NCBI GenBank assembly: GCA_017607445.1
Contig: JAEVHH010000005.1
Coordinates: forward strand, 2,981,001 to 3,045,000
Direction: 5' to 3'
Source of the DNA: Histoplasma ohiense
Lineage: Eukaryota > Ascomycota > Eurotiomycetes > Onygenales > Ajellomycetaceae
Length of the DNA stretch: 64,000 nt
The notes beneath the pieces are model-generated. The model ran no database searches. It had not been told where the DNA came from and was given only the letters and a program-made list of their open reading frames with translations. This document shows positions 1-11,214 of this stretch, one piece after another. Both the position numbers and the translations under genes were made by a program. Position 1 is the stretch's first letter; the number at the start of each line of letters is the position of its first letter.

Positions 1-636
1 GCTTGCTCCGTGAACACGGATATCAGTCCCGCGGCTTCGAGGTGATGTACAATGGCTACACAGGTCGAAAGTTGGTTGCCCAGGTTTTCCTGGGTCCAAC
101 TTACTACCAACGTCTACGACACATGGTCGATGATAAGATCCACGCACGCGCACGTGGCCCAACCCAGATTCTCACACGCCAGCCCGTCGAAGGTCGGGCG
201 AGAGATGGTGGTCTTCGATTCGGAGAGATGGAACGCGATTGTATGATTGCTCACGGTGCCAGTGCATTCCTCAAGGAAAGATTATTTGACGTATCTGATC
301 CATTCCGTGTCCACATCTGCGATATCTGCGGGCTGATGACACCCATTGCGTAAGTTTCCATTTAACATTGAAACGAAATTGATTTCATATTTTCCTTTAT
401 ATCTGATTGTGCCTCTGCTTCTGCTTCTGCTTCTCCCTCGAATGTATAAAAACTAACCCGAGCATCAAAATAGGAAACTTAAAAAGGGCGACTTTGAATG
501 TCGGGCTTGCAAAAACAAGAACAAGATCTCGCAGGTCCACATCCCTTACGCCGCCAAGCTTCTTTTCCAGGAGCTGATGTCGATGAATATCGCGGCACGG
601 ATGTTTACGAAGAGGTCTGGGGTGTCATTACGGTAG
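1..636 (+). CDS. RPB2: RNA polymerase II second-largest subunit, 3' end (partial)
   Basis: This is the C-terminal part of Rpb2, the second-largest subunit of nuclear RNA polymerase II. The 5' part lies outside the window. Coding exons are 3..349 and 474..636 (first whole codon at base 3), with a GTAAGT..TAG intron at 350-473. Visible hallmarks are the HGYQSRGFEVMYNGYTG segment, the block with GPTYYQRLRHMVDDKIHAR, GGLRFGEMERD, and the C-terminal zinc-binding cysteines: CDIC before the intron and CRAC after it. The protein ends KRSGVSLR, as expected for the family. The join at GC|G restores alanine in frame. The longer open frame beyond 636 is a different frame and is not coding. The assignment is near certain. 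Confidence 0.97.
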
Positions 637-3169
637 TGCTGGACCCCAAGCGAATGTTTATGCGTTCTATTTTCCGTGGGGGGTTGGCCATCCAATCTTT
701 GGCCCTGCACTGGACTGCACCACCACCACCTCCTCCTCCTCCAGCAGTAGTTGCGAACTACCAATGCAATGCACGCTTGGAAGGGACAAGGGTTTCCCCC
801 AAGACAAGGTTGTATTTTTAATTGACAAGTTCTCTCTCACCTTTGTTGCTTTCCCTTTACCTTCTCTCTTCCTGCCTTTCTGCCTCCCATGGCATTTGGC
901 GAGACTGTGATCCTTCCTTATGCGAAGATGGGATAGGAAAGAAAAAAGGAAAAAAGAAAAAGAAAAAAAATAAAAATAAACGAGGTAGTCAACTCAACAA
1001 CACAAGAGGCAAACCCCATACACATATCTTCCTTTGGCATTGTTCGTGGCGTTATTCTGCACCTGCACCCTTTCCTGGTTTTTTTTTTTTTTTCCTATTC
1101 TATTGCTGTTTTGAAAAAGCGAAGGCCATGGGGAAATTTGGAATGTAAGCAAATGATGGAAGGAAAATACGTAATTAGATACAAACCTAGTAGTTCAGAC
1201 AGTTTTCCTCAGTTTCTTACAAAATCGGGGGTTTTGTTTCTCGTGCAAGCAAACACTTTGGTCCTATTTTTGTCAAACAACGGTTTACCATACATCCAAA
1301 AAAAAGGGTGAAAATACAAATCAGGTCAGGTCATATTAGTTTGTTGAATTCCCCGTTATATTCATGTCGCCTCTGCAACCTCCATACACCTGACACTAAT
1401 GCGCATGAACAACAAGGAATCAGCGCCAAATGACCTCTTAGTTACGTAGCGAGAGCGGGGAAAAAGGGGAGCTAGACGAGAACCCAAAGCCCCTAACTAG
1501 TTACCTGTCCACGCGAACAAGACTGCAAGCCAACGAGCGTTCTCGCCTCGCTGATTTGTTCAAGTCGGGACTTAGGGGAGGGGAGGGGTTTGACTGTGCC
1601 GTGTCTCGTTGCTCCGTTGAACCCCTTCTGGAGCCAACCTAACATGGAAGGCAGGATTCAGGATTCAGTGATTACGCTGTAAAGGGTGGAGGCAGCATCG
1701 ATCATGGGGCATGGTGATTTGGGGGGACTATGAACTATTGTATTGAATGTTACTACTGTACGGAGTAGGCATCGTATAACTTTACCGCACACAGTGGAAG
1801 GAGGTATTGGAGAAGAGTAGAGTAGAGGTCGATGTCAGTGCGAGGTGTAGAAATATCCCCCTGTGGCAATGAGCAGGGAGAATTCTGATGGGCTTTCCTT
1901 TTATGCACTCACGGGCTTCGAATCGGAGAGGTTATTGAGACGGGGGATGCTGCGTGCGTGTAACCGCCCGTTGAGGGACAGCGGGGGAGGTTGATGGGGG
2001 GGATGGATGACGGCAGTAGCGCAGGAATGCAGGAATGCAGGAATGCAGGAATGCAGGAATGCTCTCCCTCGAGCAAGAAGTCCCGGGACGAATGCATCCG
2101 GACAGGTTGCCGGGTTAATTGGTTGATGGTGTGCAGTTGGCGTGCAGTTGGTGCAGCAACCTTGGTGTGCACTTCTATTCAACCCCGAATCAGGACTAGC
2201 GAGCTGTGACTGCAAGTGCGTGCGATGCCTTGTCCCTTCGTTCCTCCAGGGTTGGGCCTCCCCGATTCGACGATTCCAAGGCGCTGGTTGGCCCGAGGGT
2301 TCTGCCGGGATCCCATTGGCCGATGCTGGGCTGGCTCGGGGCCTGGCTCGCCCCACAGGCCCCACCTGCAGCCACGGGCCAATGGCCGGACCCGACTACC
2401 CGCCCGGTTGGATTATGTCAGCCCGGGTCGGCAAAACAAGGTTGAGCCCGCCAGCCCGATGCAGCCTAGCGGATGTGATGGCTGTTCTATTTTTGGCCAA
2501 CCCCCGCCCGCCTGCATTCACTGTTGATCGCTGTTGATCCACACCGACACTGGCCCACGCAGTGTCCACTATATATATATATATATCTATCACAGGCACT
2601 CGGCTGCTGCTCGTTCTCTCCTCTTCTCCCTTTCTCTCTCTTCCTTCCTCAGCAGGTCTTGTTTGTCTTGTGAAGCGCTATTCCGTTAATTTCGAGGTGC
2701 TTTGTTTCCCGTTACGTTTTGTTCTATTTCTAGTACTACTTCCAGTCTTGAAAAGAAGCTGTGCTTCTTCGTTCCTCGCGCTTACGGTACCTCCTAATTA
2801 ATTCAACCTTCCCGACTCAATCGCACTGTTCGTCGCCGGTTCGACGTCCTTGTTTGTCAATAGCTCTTCACTTCAACGCTCCTACTTGCAAGACCCGTCC
2901 GCTCTATTTTATCGATCCAAAGATTTTCCGAAAAAGCGACTCTGGTAGTCCTTTGCCTGGCTTTCGATAGAACATATATATATTCGATTCTTTTAACTAT
3001 AATTTCCACCGTTATTATTCTTGTCGTTTTTAACCGCAACCCCCAGTCATTAATATATTTTTGCAATCCCCGTACCTTCATTATAACTACTACTACTACT
3101 ACTACTATTACTTACCACTTTGACCCCTTTTAATATACTTAATATATTCGGAATTTATCAAAAGAAAAA
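637..3169. other. Intergenic: RPB2 3' region, minisatellite, pyrimidine-rich leader of next gene
   Basis: No convincing gene is seen in these 2.5 kb. The first part is A/T- and purine-rich 3' sequence. A short minisatellite lies near 2024-2062. Bases 2570-2590 are an AT dinucleotide run. Bases about 2600-3160 are rich in C and T with scattered tatata motifs, typical of a long fungal 5' leader before the ATG at 3170. A TACGGAGTA motif is at 1759-1767. Open frames here (for example 1901-2365) have low-complexity, unrecognisable translations. Confidence 0.6.
2024..2062. repeat. 8-bp minisatellite, about 5 units of AGGAATGC
   Basis: Five head-to-tail copies of AGGAATGC are read directly. They lie in the gap between RPB2 and the glycogen-binding gene, with no coding role. 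Confidence 0.9.
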
Positions 3170-4046
3170 ATGGCCGCCGTTCAACTTAGCTTCTCCATCC
3201 GCACCTCTCCCAATGTCAAGACCATCCATCTCCTCGGCTCGTGGGATAACTACACCGGGCAGCTCCCGCTCTCTCAGGATGCTTCCGCCAAACCGGGCTC
3301 GTGGAAGGGAACTTTCCGTTTCCAGGGGAATTCTCTCCAGCTGGGACAGCGATACTGGTACTACGTAAGTACAAAAACAAAATACTGAAACATCCTCCCC
3401 TTGTTGGCGGTAGTAGGCGTGGATTCCATACTTACTTTTTTCTCACTAGTACATCATGGACGGCTACCATGTCTCCCATGACCCAACTGCGGAATACACT
3501 GTCGAGCCCACCACTGGCCGCAAGCTCAACATCCTGGATGTTCCCAGCGGAGCCCGCAGCAGCACGAACTCTTCTCACAAACAGTCACATAGTGGACCAA
3601 TCAAGGGCCGCGCTCTCTCGCCCTCCAAGATCCTCTCCCCGAAGCCCTCCAAGCCTTACGCTTCCCGCCAAATTCGGGATCCCCACTACTCTCCTCCCGC
3701 TACCGTCAGCGAACTTGCCAGACGCTTTGCCAGTGTCGATATGTCCGATTCCGAGTCGGATCTCTCCTCCAGCCCGCCCTCCTCAACTGGCTCTTCGATC
3801 TCTTCTCGCTCAGACAGCTCGTCACCATCTTCTCTCTCCTCCTTGAGTGACAACAGCTCCGTCTGCAGCTGTGAACGATACGGAATCACCCGCAAGGGAG
3901 ATCGCGTCAAGATCGATTGTGGAGGCAGCCGCTGCGGAAGCAAATCCCCAGCCTCCGACTCCGATATATGCTCCAGCGACTCGGAGGAAGAATATCGCGA
4001 AGCCCGCCCCATTGCCCGCCGCCCCAACTACGTCTCCCATAGATGA
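3170..4046 (+). CDS. AMPK-type glycogen-binding (CBM48/E-set) domain protein
   Basis: Two exons, 3170..3364 and 3450..4046, flank a GTAAGT..TAG intron and give 263 aa. Residues 4-95 look like the AMPK beta-subunit glycogen-binding domain: strands with FSIRTSPNVKTIHLLGSWDNY, then WKGTFRF and, across the intron, QRYWYYYIMDGYHVSHDP, ending with N-I-L-D-V-P. Such domains bind alpha-glucans or position Snf1-type kinases. The rest is serine-rich and disordered: two S/D/E tracts, and a CGGSRCGS stretch near residue 220. No kinase-interacting beta-subunit C-terminal domain is visible, so this is not the Snf1 beta subunit itself. It resembles a fungal family carrying only this N-terminal module. Its exact role is unknown. 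Confidence 0.82.
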
Positions 4047-5095
4047 TCGCCTTGCGCTTCAAGTGTATGAATCCCTTGTCAATTTCGTTCTGCGCATCCC
4101 CAGCACGCCCTGACGGATTCCGGAAACCTTTGACCCGTCTGTCCGCATGCAAACTCCGTCCTCGCTCCCTTTGCCATTTTTACCCATGACCCCAGTGAAA
4201 GTATCGTCTGCCAGGAGTTGATTTTTGTCTTAAATGCCTACAAGTTCAAAATTGGATAACAAGATTGAAAAAATTCTATGCACCAGAGCTGAATATCAAA
4301 ATTGTCATTCCCACCTTGTCCCTGTCCCTTTCTTTCGACTGGGAACAACCATCTTTCATGGCGAACTTTTTTACCATTCATTTCGCCACTCACCACGTTA
4401 TTTGATATTTTTCCCCCTCTGCCTTGTCCATTCTTTTGACTAGTTTTCTCCAACTCTTGCATCGAATAATAACGATGTTACTTTCCATCGATGCATCCTT
4501 GCATTCAAACCAACAGACACGCTGCCACAATAAAACAGCTCAGCATCAATGTACTACTGCCTTTCCACTCTCGCACTTCCACGAAGCCTACTACCACGCG
4601 GGAAAAAGAATGCCACTCTAATGCGAATCACCCAATTCTTCTTGTCGCCAAAAACCGGATACTTAAGTATCATTCGATTCTTGTTTGCCCACAATATATC
4701 AATGTTTCAAATCACCATCGCCAATCACACAACAAACTCAATGATTCATTATTATTGTTCTTTTCCCCCCCAAACAACCCTTTCCAACCAAACCCACCAT
4801 TGAAAGAAAAAAAAAAACAAAAAAAAAATCAGAAAAAGAAAAAAAGAACAAGGGTTTTTCATTTCACTGCACACACACACACACACAACCCATTTGCATC
4901 ACTTCTGAAAACAAACAAATCCCCCACCTCATCAACATGCCAATCTTTTGAAGGGACCTCAGTTTTTGTTTTCTGCATTTTTGCCCTTCTGCTTCATTAA
5001 TGAAATTGCAAATGCTACAGTTTTTTGTCTGTACTCAGTTTCTTTTTTCATGTATCTATCTTTTCTTTTTAATTTCTTGTGTGAAATTGCTCCCA
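4047..5095. other. Intergenic, 3' of the glycogen-binding gene
   Basis: AT- and pyrimidine-rich sequence with homopolymer A runs near 4805-4850 and a short CA repeat near 4870. No gene is supported. The open frame at 4491-5000 translates to low-complexity N/T/H/K-rich sequence and is not believable. Confidence 0.6.
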
Positions 5096-5621
5096 GGCTT
5101 AGACTGGCCGTGTGACCATGTATGGGACCAGGATCAAATTTTTCCTCAGTCCCATTCTCAAATATCTTAGTCCTGGTCCCATATAGTGTTTATGAAATCA
5201 GTCACTTTACATGATTTATATTATAATTCTAGTCTCAGATCATGTTATAGTTATAAATTATCAGTTCTGGTCCAATTTGATCCCATTTTGTAAAAATGGG
5301 ACCAAATTGGACCATGATTTACCCTATATAGATTGGCAGCGATAGATTAGCAGTGATAAATTGGCAGCGATAGATAAATTGGCAGCGATAGATAGATTGG
5401 CAGTGGTAGATAGATTAGCAGCGATAGATAGATTGGCAGTGGTAGATAGATTAGCAGCGATAGATAGATTGGCAGTGGTAGATAAATTGGCAGCGAGGGA
5501 TAGCTTAGCAAGATTGGCAGCAGTAGCTGGTAGATATGTTGGGGGGTTTGGATTGGTTCGTCCCCTCTACTACCAGCATGGCGCTGGTGTGAGAGAGCTC
5601 TTTTGCCCCAGTGGCCTAACA
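5096..5621 (+). repeat. Dispersed repeat family R1, copy a
   Basis: This is one of three related segments in the window (others near 7626-7996 and 30490-31170). It starts with ggcttagactggccgtgtg, which resembles the outer end of copy b. It continues through an AT-rich core with repeated gggacca / ggtccca words. A tandem array of GATAGATTGGCAG / GATAGATTAGCAG units follows at about 5330-5530. It ends with an 84-bp box (5538-5621) shared base for base with copy c. It is probably a degenerate non-autonomous transposon. No transposase is visible and the termini are not proven. Confidence 0.7.
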
Positions 5622-5801
5622 ATAGCTTACCTATCTGGTACATCCCTTTCTTGATCTTGGTTTTGTTGATTTTGGGGAAAGCAACCTCAATGCCCTTTAC
5701 TCCGTACTCTCTCTCCCATCCATACTTGGCTCTCAGAACCTCTTAGATCTCGGATTCTATCATCGACCACTCAATAAGCTCTTTAAAGTATTGATCGACA
5801 A

Positions 5802-6578
5802 ATGGCACACTGTGTGAAGCTGTCTCAGCTTGTCGAAGCGAACCGCTTGGTGGCAGACGGATGTGTTAATGTTTACCGCATTGACAAGCACACTGTGGTC
5901 AAGGTATGCAACCAACGCCGACTTGCAGAGGCGCATGCGATGCAGTTGGTTCGCGAGAAAACTTCCGTGCCAGTTCCCAAGGTGTACAATGCATATGCTG
6001 ATGAATCCACGTCGCGCGGTGTCATCATGATGGAATATGTCAAGAGCGACATGCTTCGCAATGTCTGGGACAAGCTGAACCTTGCACAGTGACAGAGAAT
6101 TATTGCACAGCTGTGGTCCTATATGAATGAGGTCCGTGGAATCAAGGGCCACTTTATCAGGTCTGTTGATGGTACTGCTTGCAACGATTCTGTGTTCTGC
6201 GCTGAGCTGGGTGGGTTTGGACCTTACAAGACTGAGAGGGAGTTCAACGAGGGCATGATCAGAGTGATGAAGCTGTCGCAGGATAACACATGGGTGGAAC
6301 ACGTTGCTAGACTTGTGAGGGCCATGCCGTCCCATGAGATTGTCCTTACCCATTCCGACTTTTTGCCTCGGAATATCCTTGTCCGAGGAGACCAAGTTGT
6401 TGCGATTCTGGACTGGGAGATGGCTGGGTTTTATCCTGCATATTGGGAGTATGTGAAGGCACTCTACCACCCTGACTGGCAAGGGGGCTGGATTGCCGAT
6501 GCTGCGGTGGAAAAGATCTTGAACCCCTATCATCTCGAGCATGCGGTCCTTTTACATGTCCAGGGCGTTGTTTGGTGA
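5802..6578 (+). pseudogene. APH/choline-kinase-like phosphotransferase family pseudogene
   Basis: The frame reads as a fungal aminoglycoside-phosphotransferase-family (protein-kinase-like fold) protein of about 258 codons from ATG 5802, but an in-frame TGA sits at 6090-6092. The same frame continues on both sides: a VVKVCNQ lysine strand with AEAHAM upstream, and the catalytic motif LTHSDFLPRNIL followed by AILDWEMAGFYP downstream. The frame closes at TGA 6576. These motifs are the Brenner-type H-x-D-(x4)-N loop and the metal-binding D of the APH family; substrates of the fungal members are mostly unknown. One base (CGA to TGA, for example) would explain the stop, so the lesion may be recent, or a sequencing error. 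The gene lies between two copies of repeat R1. Confidence 0.8.
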
Positions 6579-7124
6579 AACCGAGTTCCTTCATGGGACA
6601 GCCACGCCCGAACAGCCCTTCTTCGTGTTTGTTACCATGTCTCTTCCGGCAGAAATCCACAGATGTGATTACGAGGGTCACGTCATTTCTCGAAACTGGA
6701 TCGCATCCACCCACTCATGCAGGTTTGGAGGCCTTTCGACTGGTTCTCCGAGAGACACCTACATTTTGAAAGCACAAGTACTAGATCCAGAGGAGGAAAC
6801 CCTGACAAGTGCACAATACAAGCTCCATGAGACTGTTGGGCATCAGCTTTTAGATTATCCAATACAAGGCAACATGCCCTTTATTCTTCTTCTCCTTCAG
6901 TAAAGCAGCGCAGTAAACATTTTTAAGAACTCTCTTAACAATTGCGGATGAGTGAGGAAGCGATGAACATACTCTGAGACGTGCTCAAGATACGAGTTCA
7001 TCAGATCGGGTGGTCAAAAAGTTACTTCATTTGCCTTAACCCTTCTCCTGGAAATGGTTGGAATATCCGCACAATCAGCACAACCATAAATTCCAATTAT
7101 CTCAGAGGCTTAAAATAGACAAAA
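6579..7124. other. Short intergenic stretch after the APH pseudogene
   Basis: No gene is supported here. The open frame 6541-6903 overlaps the end of the pseudogene in another frame and resembles nothing I recognise. Confidence 0.5.
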
Positions 7125-7550
7125 TCATTGAGCTCGCAATCGCTTTGATCGACGCAGCAGAGGCCCTTTGGGAGCTTTAATATTATCCAGTCTCTTGTTC
7201 TCTCCCTGTTCTCCACGAAGCTGCTCTTCTGCATGACGGTCTCTCCGAGATGAGCGCTTCACATGTTGAGGTTGAGATTTCGACTCTGGAGCGGGAACGA
7301 CATCTGTCACCTTTGCAGTACCCCTCATCAATCGGGTGAGAATTTCAGCATCTGAATGACACGGCAAAGCATTCGTGATAGGGACAGGGCAGGCCTCCAA
7401 TAGATGTGGGTCAATGTTTCCCATCTCAAGCCTGATGGAGGAGGCAGGAGTCTCAATTCTTTGTTGATTCCCTGGTTCCAAAGACACTTCTGTGGATGGA
7501 ATGTTGTTGCAGTTGGTTTGTGATAACTGCAGAAGATGACACAATTTCAT
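7125..7550 (-). CDS. Uncharacterised 141-aa ORF (possible gene fragment)
   Basis: A minus-strand open frame starts at an ATG (7550) and ends with a stop at 7125. The product is hydrophilic, with no membrane segment or signal peptide. Its basic C-terminal tail ends in RRSKRLRAQ and there is a run of charged residues from about residue 95. I do not recognise a family. It lies between the APH pseudogene and repeat R1 copy b, an area where other genes are decayed, so it may be a remnant exon or a chance frame. Amino-acid composition is gene-like, which is the only positive evidence. Confidence 0.3.
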   Translation of the reverse strand: MKLCHLLQLSQTNCNNIPSTEVSLEPGNQQRIETPASSIRLEMGNIDPHLLEACPVPITNALPCHSDAEILTRLMRGTAKVTDVVPAPESKSQPQHVKRSSRRDRHAEEQLRGEQGENKRLDNIKAPKGPLLRRSKRLRAQ

Positions 7551-7625
7551 GTTAACATCATATGAGTGTTCATTGCAAGCATGGGCGAAAAATTTGGTGA
7601 TCTCTCTGAACTGGGGAACATTGTG

Positions 7626-7996
7626 ACTAGGCTGGCCGGTGGGACCATGAATTACACATTCGGTTTGGTTTGGTTTGGTCCCAGTCCATTTCTTGGCGTG
7701 ATTTCCAGTGGGACCAGGATCAGAATGAGAGTATAAAGTGACTAGAATTATTAGAACATGAGTGAAATAGGACTAATAAATCTTGATATTTCATGTAAAG
7801 TGACTGACTATCAAAAATAAGAACATGACCTGAGACTGACTATGATTTTGACTGAGGTTTGGTCCCATTCTGATGATTATATAATACATATCTAGATATC
7901 AATCTGATGATATGATTGGTGGAGATATTACCTCTATCTTGTTACACCAGCGCCATGCTGGTAGTAGAGGGGACGAACCAATCCAAACCCCCCAAC
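7626..7996 (-). repeat. Dispersed repeat family R1, copy b (inverted relative to copy a's box)
   Basis: The left end reads actaggctggccggtgggac, followed by a ggtttggtttggtttgg run and repeated gggaccag words. The right end is the reverse complement of the first 53 bases of the 84-bp box of copies a and c (7944-7996). The interior (about 7870-7940) matches copy c near 30571-30650 on the opposite strand almost base for base. The box is truncated just after its hairpin here. Confidence 0.72.
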
Positions 7997-8777
7997 AGCT
8001 ATGTTATGTGTTGAAGTTGTTGCTCTGCTGACTAATCAGGTGGTGACAGAACTCCTGGATGTTCATCTTTTCTGCGTCTCTTTAAATGCCTTTTGTCGGG
8101 GCCTAGCGTGCAAGCAACAAGCGCCCGCATTAAGTACCTTGTACTTAGTATGTGGGATCATCCATCCATACTAACCAACTGGAACCGGTTGATGATGCCC
8201 AACAAATCATTTAAGCGCCGCCCAGGAGATAGACTTTGGAAGCAATGGATGAGGTCGGCGGTGAGCATGTGAGTAAGGACAGGTCTGTCTACCTACCTAA
8301 GGTACGTAGTCTGTGGTTATTATCCAATGGTTCCTGTGTGCTGTCTCAACAACATGACCTTCCCTCGAACCCTTTCCAACGCCAAACCCCGCAATATATT
8401 CTGATAAAACCTTCACTATTCAATAGATAGTCATCACATCGGAGAGATAAAGCAATATATGTATGCGCTGTAAAACCTAACTAGCTGATAAAATCATAGG
8501 ATACAGCGTCGCCTTTATGACAACTTGAACACAAAGAGAGAGATAAAACCCATAACATTCTGAAACATAGGGCAAAAAATAGAAACAGGCAGTTAGACCA
8601 GAGGGGCAGGACAGTTGAAAAGAGATATAACCCCAGAGAGTTCCCACCGAGTAAAAAATGCACTGACTAACCAAGAATTCTGGCCCTCTGTGGCGACCCT
8701 TGTTATACAGTGCTCCCCAGCAAAGAAACACATGCATCGCGCGGGTTCGCAGAGCTCACATCGATCATCCACGTCAA
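7997..8777. other. Intergenic
   Basis: Between repeat R1 copy b and the TVP18 relic I see no believable gene or RNA. The small frames in 8477-8781 on the minus strand are downstream extensions of the TVP18 region in other frames. Confidence 0.5.
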
Positions 8778-9090
8778 TCATACAATCATCTGCGCAACAT
8801 CCTGGCCTCCCAAGATCCTGCTGCCGGTGAAATCATGGCCCCTAATACCAGCCAGAGCATAGAAGATGGACGCAAGGAGGAGGAAAATGGCAGCCGCAAT
8901 CATATTCGATGGATACGCAAGGATGCTGAGCCACTGGACGACGCTCATAACAAGGTACACGAGAGCGCGCATGTAGTTTGTGGTGAAGCGGCGGATGAGC
9001 GCATCGAATTTCGAAGAGGTTGGGCAGATTCACAGGAGGTAGGGGATTTCAATGAAGACCAGTATGAACAAACAGACACTGATATGATTG
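8778..9090 (-). pseudogene. TVP18: TVP18-like Golgi membrane protein, 3' relic with in-frame TGA
   Basis: On the minus strand an exon after a good acceptor (branch TTACTAACAC, then ATATCAG at about 9081) reads VCLFILVFIEIPYLL, then an in-frame TGA, then ICPTSSKFDALIRRFTTNYM and two hydrophobic segments (VYLVMSVVQWLSIL; AAAIFLLLASIFYALAGIRG). It ends LGGQDVAQMIV and a stop at 8778. The order and wording match Tvp18, a four-pass Golgi vesicle protein, where arginine or lysine normally follows the LL; CGA to TGA would account for the stop. I could not find the N-terminal exons in the 300 bases upstream, so this looks like a decayed or truncated copy. A functional gene may exist elsewhere. Confidence 0.72.
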
Positions 9091-11214
9091 TGTTAGTAAC
9101 CTCAAAGAAAATCTCAAGCAGGAATACTGAGAGTTCATCCATTGCCATTATGAATCTGTGAACCAGTTTATGGTCTATAGTGACCACGCAAGCCTAGATA
9201 AGGCTTAAAACCCCCTATAAGCCATGGAATCGAGGCTGATGATAATGAAAAGCGCTTCTCTTTCCCTCAGTAGTCAAAGATCCTTTTTTGCACTGTCGCG
9301 ACAATGGTGTTGAGAAAGAAATTAGAGAAAAAGGAGTGATTCCCGGGAAAAGTGTAATGGGCAAAAGGTGTGTGATGCCCCAGGGCAAAAAGTCGTTTGC
9401 TTTGTTTGTCTAGTTTGTCCTCTTTATTTGCTCTACGCCCCGGGTGATTCCATCATGGCCTGACCACTCGATGCGTTTCTGCGCTTGGCATTTCCTCCCA
9501 TGCTGAAAATCAAGTCGATTATATGTATGAATACATCTCACGGATCGGTGTATTTTTTATTTTTTACTATATTATCATTCGTCTTCCTATACTGCTTGCC
9601 AGATGGAAGAGCTCGTGATGAAAAAGCCATTGCAATTTCCAACGGTTTCTGACTCCAGCTTAAAAAAGAAAAAAAAAAAAATTATGGATATAAAAGGACT
9701 AGTTAACTATCGCAGCAACATCGTAAAGAGGAAAGCATTACGTAGAACCATTCAGTTCGGAAATAACTAACTTAACTTAGCTTGTCCGCGTCGCGAGCCA
9801 TCACCAATCGCCAGCTGGAACTCAGGACCCGCGCTACCGGGCTCACGGAGGATAGGTAGGTAGGATAGGTAGGTAGGTACCTTGTAAATCTCCAAGTCAG
9901 CGAGTGCTGGGAGAGAGATAGATAGATGGCTTGTTGAGAATCTGCATCGGATTGTGTGGGGGGGGTGAGGGTTTGCGCGATTGGGAGGTTCAGTTTGCGT
10001 TGATGGGACAACTGGATGGCTTAGATCCTTCAACGCATTTGCCGATTCAGTTCTTCAGGGGGAGGCTCCATGGAAAAGAAAATAATATATGGGTAACCCC
10101 CGCTTGCTTGGATTTTCTCAACTTTTCATCAGAAAACTCTGATGGAGGGAGAGGCGGCCGAGGCGGATCTGGTAACGTTCCAGTATCCTCACCATATTAT
10201 TTCGCATTGAAGGAACCTTGGACATAAGGACGCCAATGTCCACCAGGATAAACACCAATACCTGTCCAACTAGAGCCTCTCAAAGTTCAGACTGAAAACT
10301 GGATCGCTCGAATGCTTTGAGACATGGTTGGTTAGGTGGGGGAATTCTGCAGGGCGATTCATCCATTGGGTGATTCGGTAAATCAATAAACAATCGATCC
10401 CCTTTTTGTCCAATTCTTTTATTTTACTCTGCAAAGCTTTTCTGCATTTTCATCATGAAGTTAGAGAGAGCTCATTATTTTTAAGATATTTTTCTCTGCA
10501 TTGTTCCTGTTTGCGTATTTATGCTGCTTCCAACACATATACATGCAGCGTCTCTCCTTCCTGGCTGATGTCGGTATCAATCCCCCGTTCCTGGTAAGCT
10601 TCAAATCTGGTGACATCAATTCGATACCGGCACTCGACAGCCATTTTATTTGGGAACTGGGAATAAGTATCGAGACATGGTTTTTTGATTTGAGGGTTGG
10701 GGTTTCAACACTTTTGAGGAAGGCCTGGGGGGATGGAAACAGACTCCACAGTTGGTGTGCCAGTAATTTGTGTCAAAAAAGAAGAAGAGTGACAAAAATA
10801 AAAAGTCCAGAAATACTCCCAAGACTAACCATATTAATAACAACAGCATGAAGTGTAGGTGGAAAGAAAAGATCACAAGGAAAAGAGACAAACGTTCTGG
10901 GTATCTCTTGATCCAGCTTCATTAAATCTCCCTGCAATCATGAAATTTTGGGGGGATTTTTTTTTCTTGTTTCTTCATTTGTTTGTCAGATAAGAAACAG
11001 CAAACAAAGGGGAAAAGGAGAGCAACACGAAACACTACCTATAGCCATGAGCTGAAGAGGGGGTGAAAGCGAGAGACCCACAAGCGAAACAACGAAACAA
11101 AAGGGATGTTAAATCTTGTCAATCCATCCAAACGGTAATTTTAGAGATATTGTCCCCTTTATCCCTTGCCATTAATGGAAAAGAATAGAGGGGTCGTGGC
11201 AGTGCTAGTGGTGC
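9091..11214. other. Intergenic, gene-free 2.1 kb
   Basis: No supported gene. A short ggtaggtaggta repeat lies at about 9850-9880 and A-rich runs near 9660. Small frames (9767-10033, 9931-10227, 10501-10851) overlap on opposite strands and have no recognisable content. Confidence 0.5.

Noticed and set aside
5361..5654. Protein-coding frame over the GATA-type tandem array
   Set aside because: The translation is a simple repeat (AAIDRLA-type), and its C-terminal end is repeat box sequence also present in copy c.
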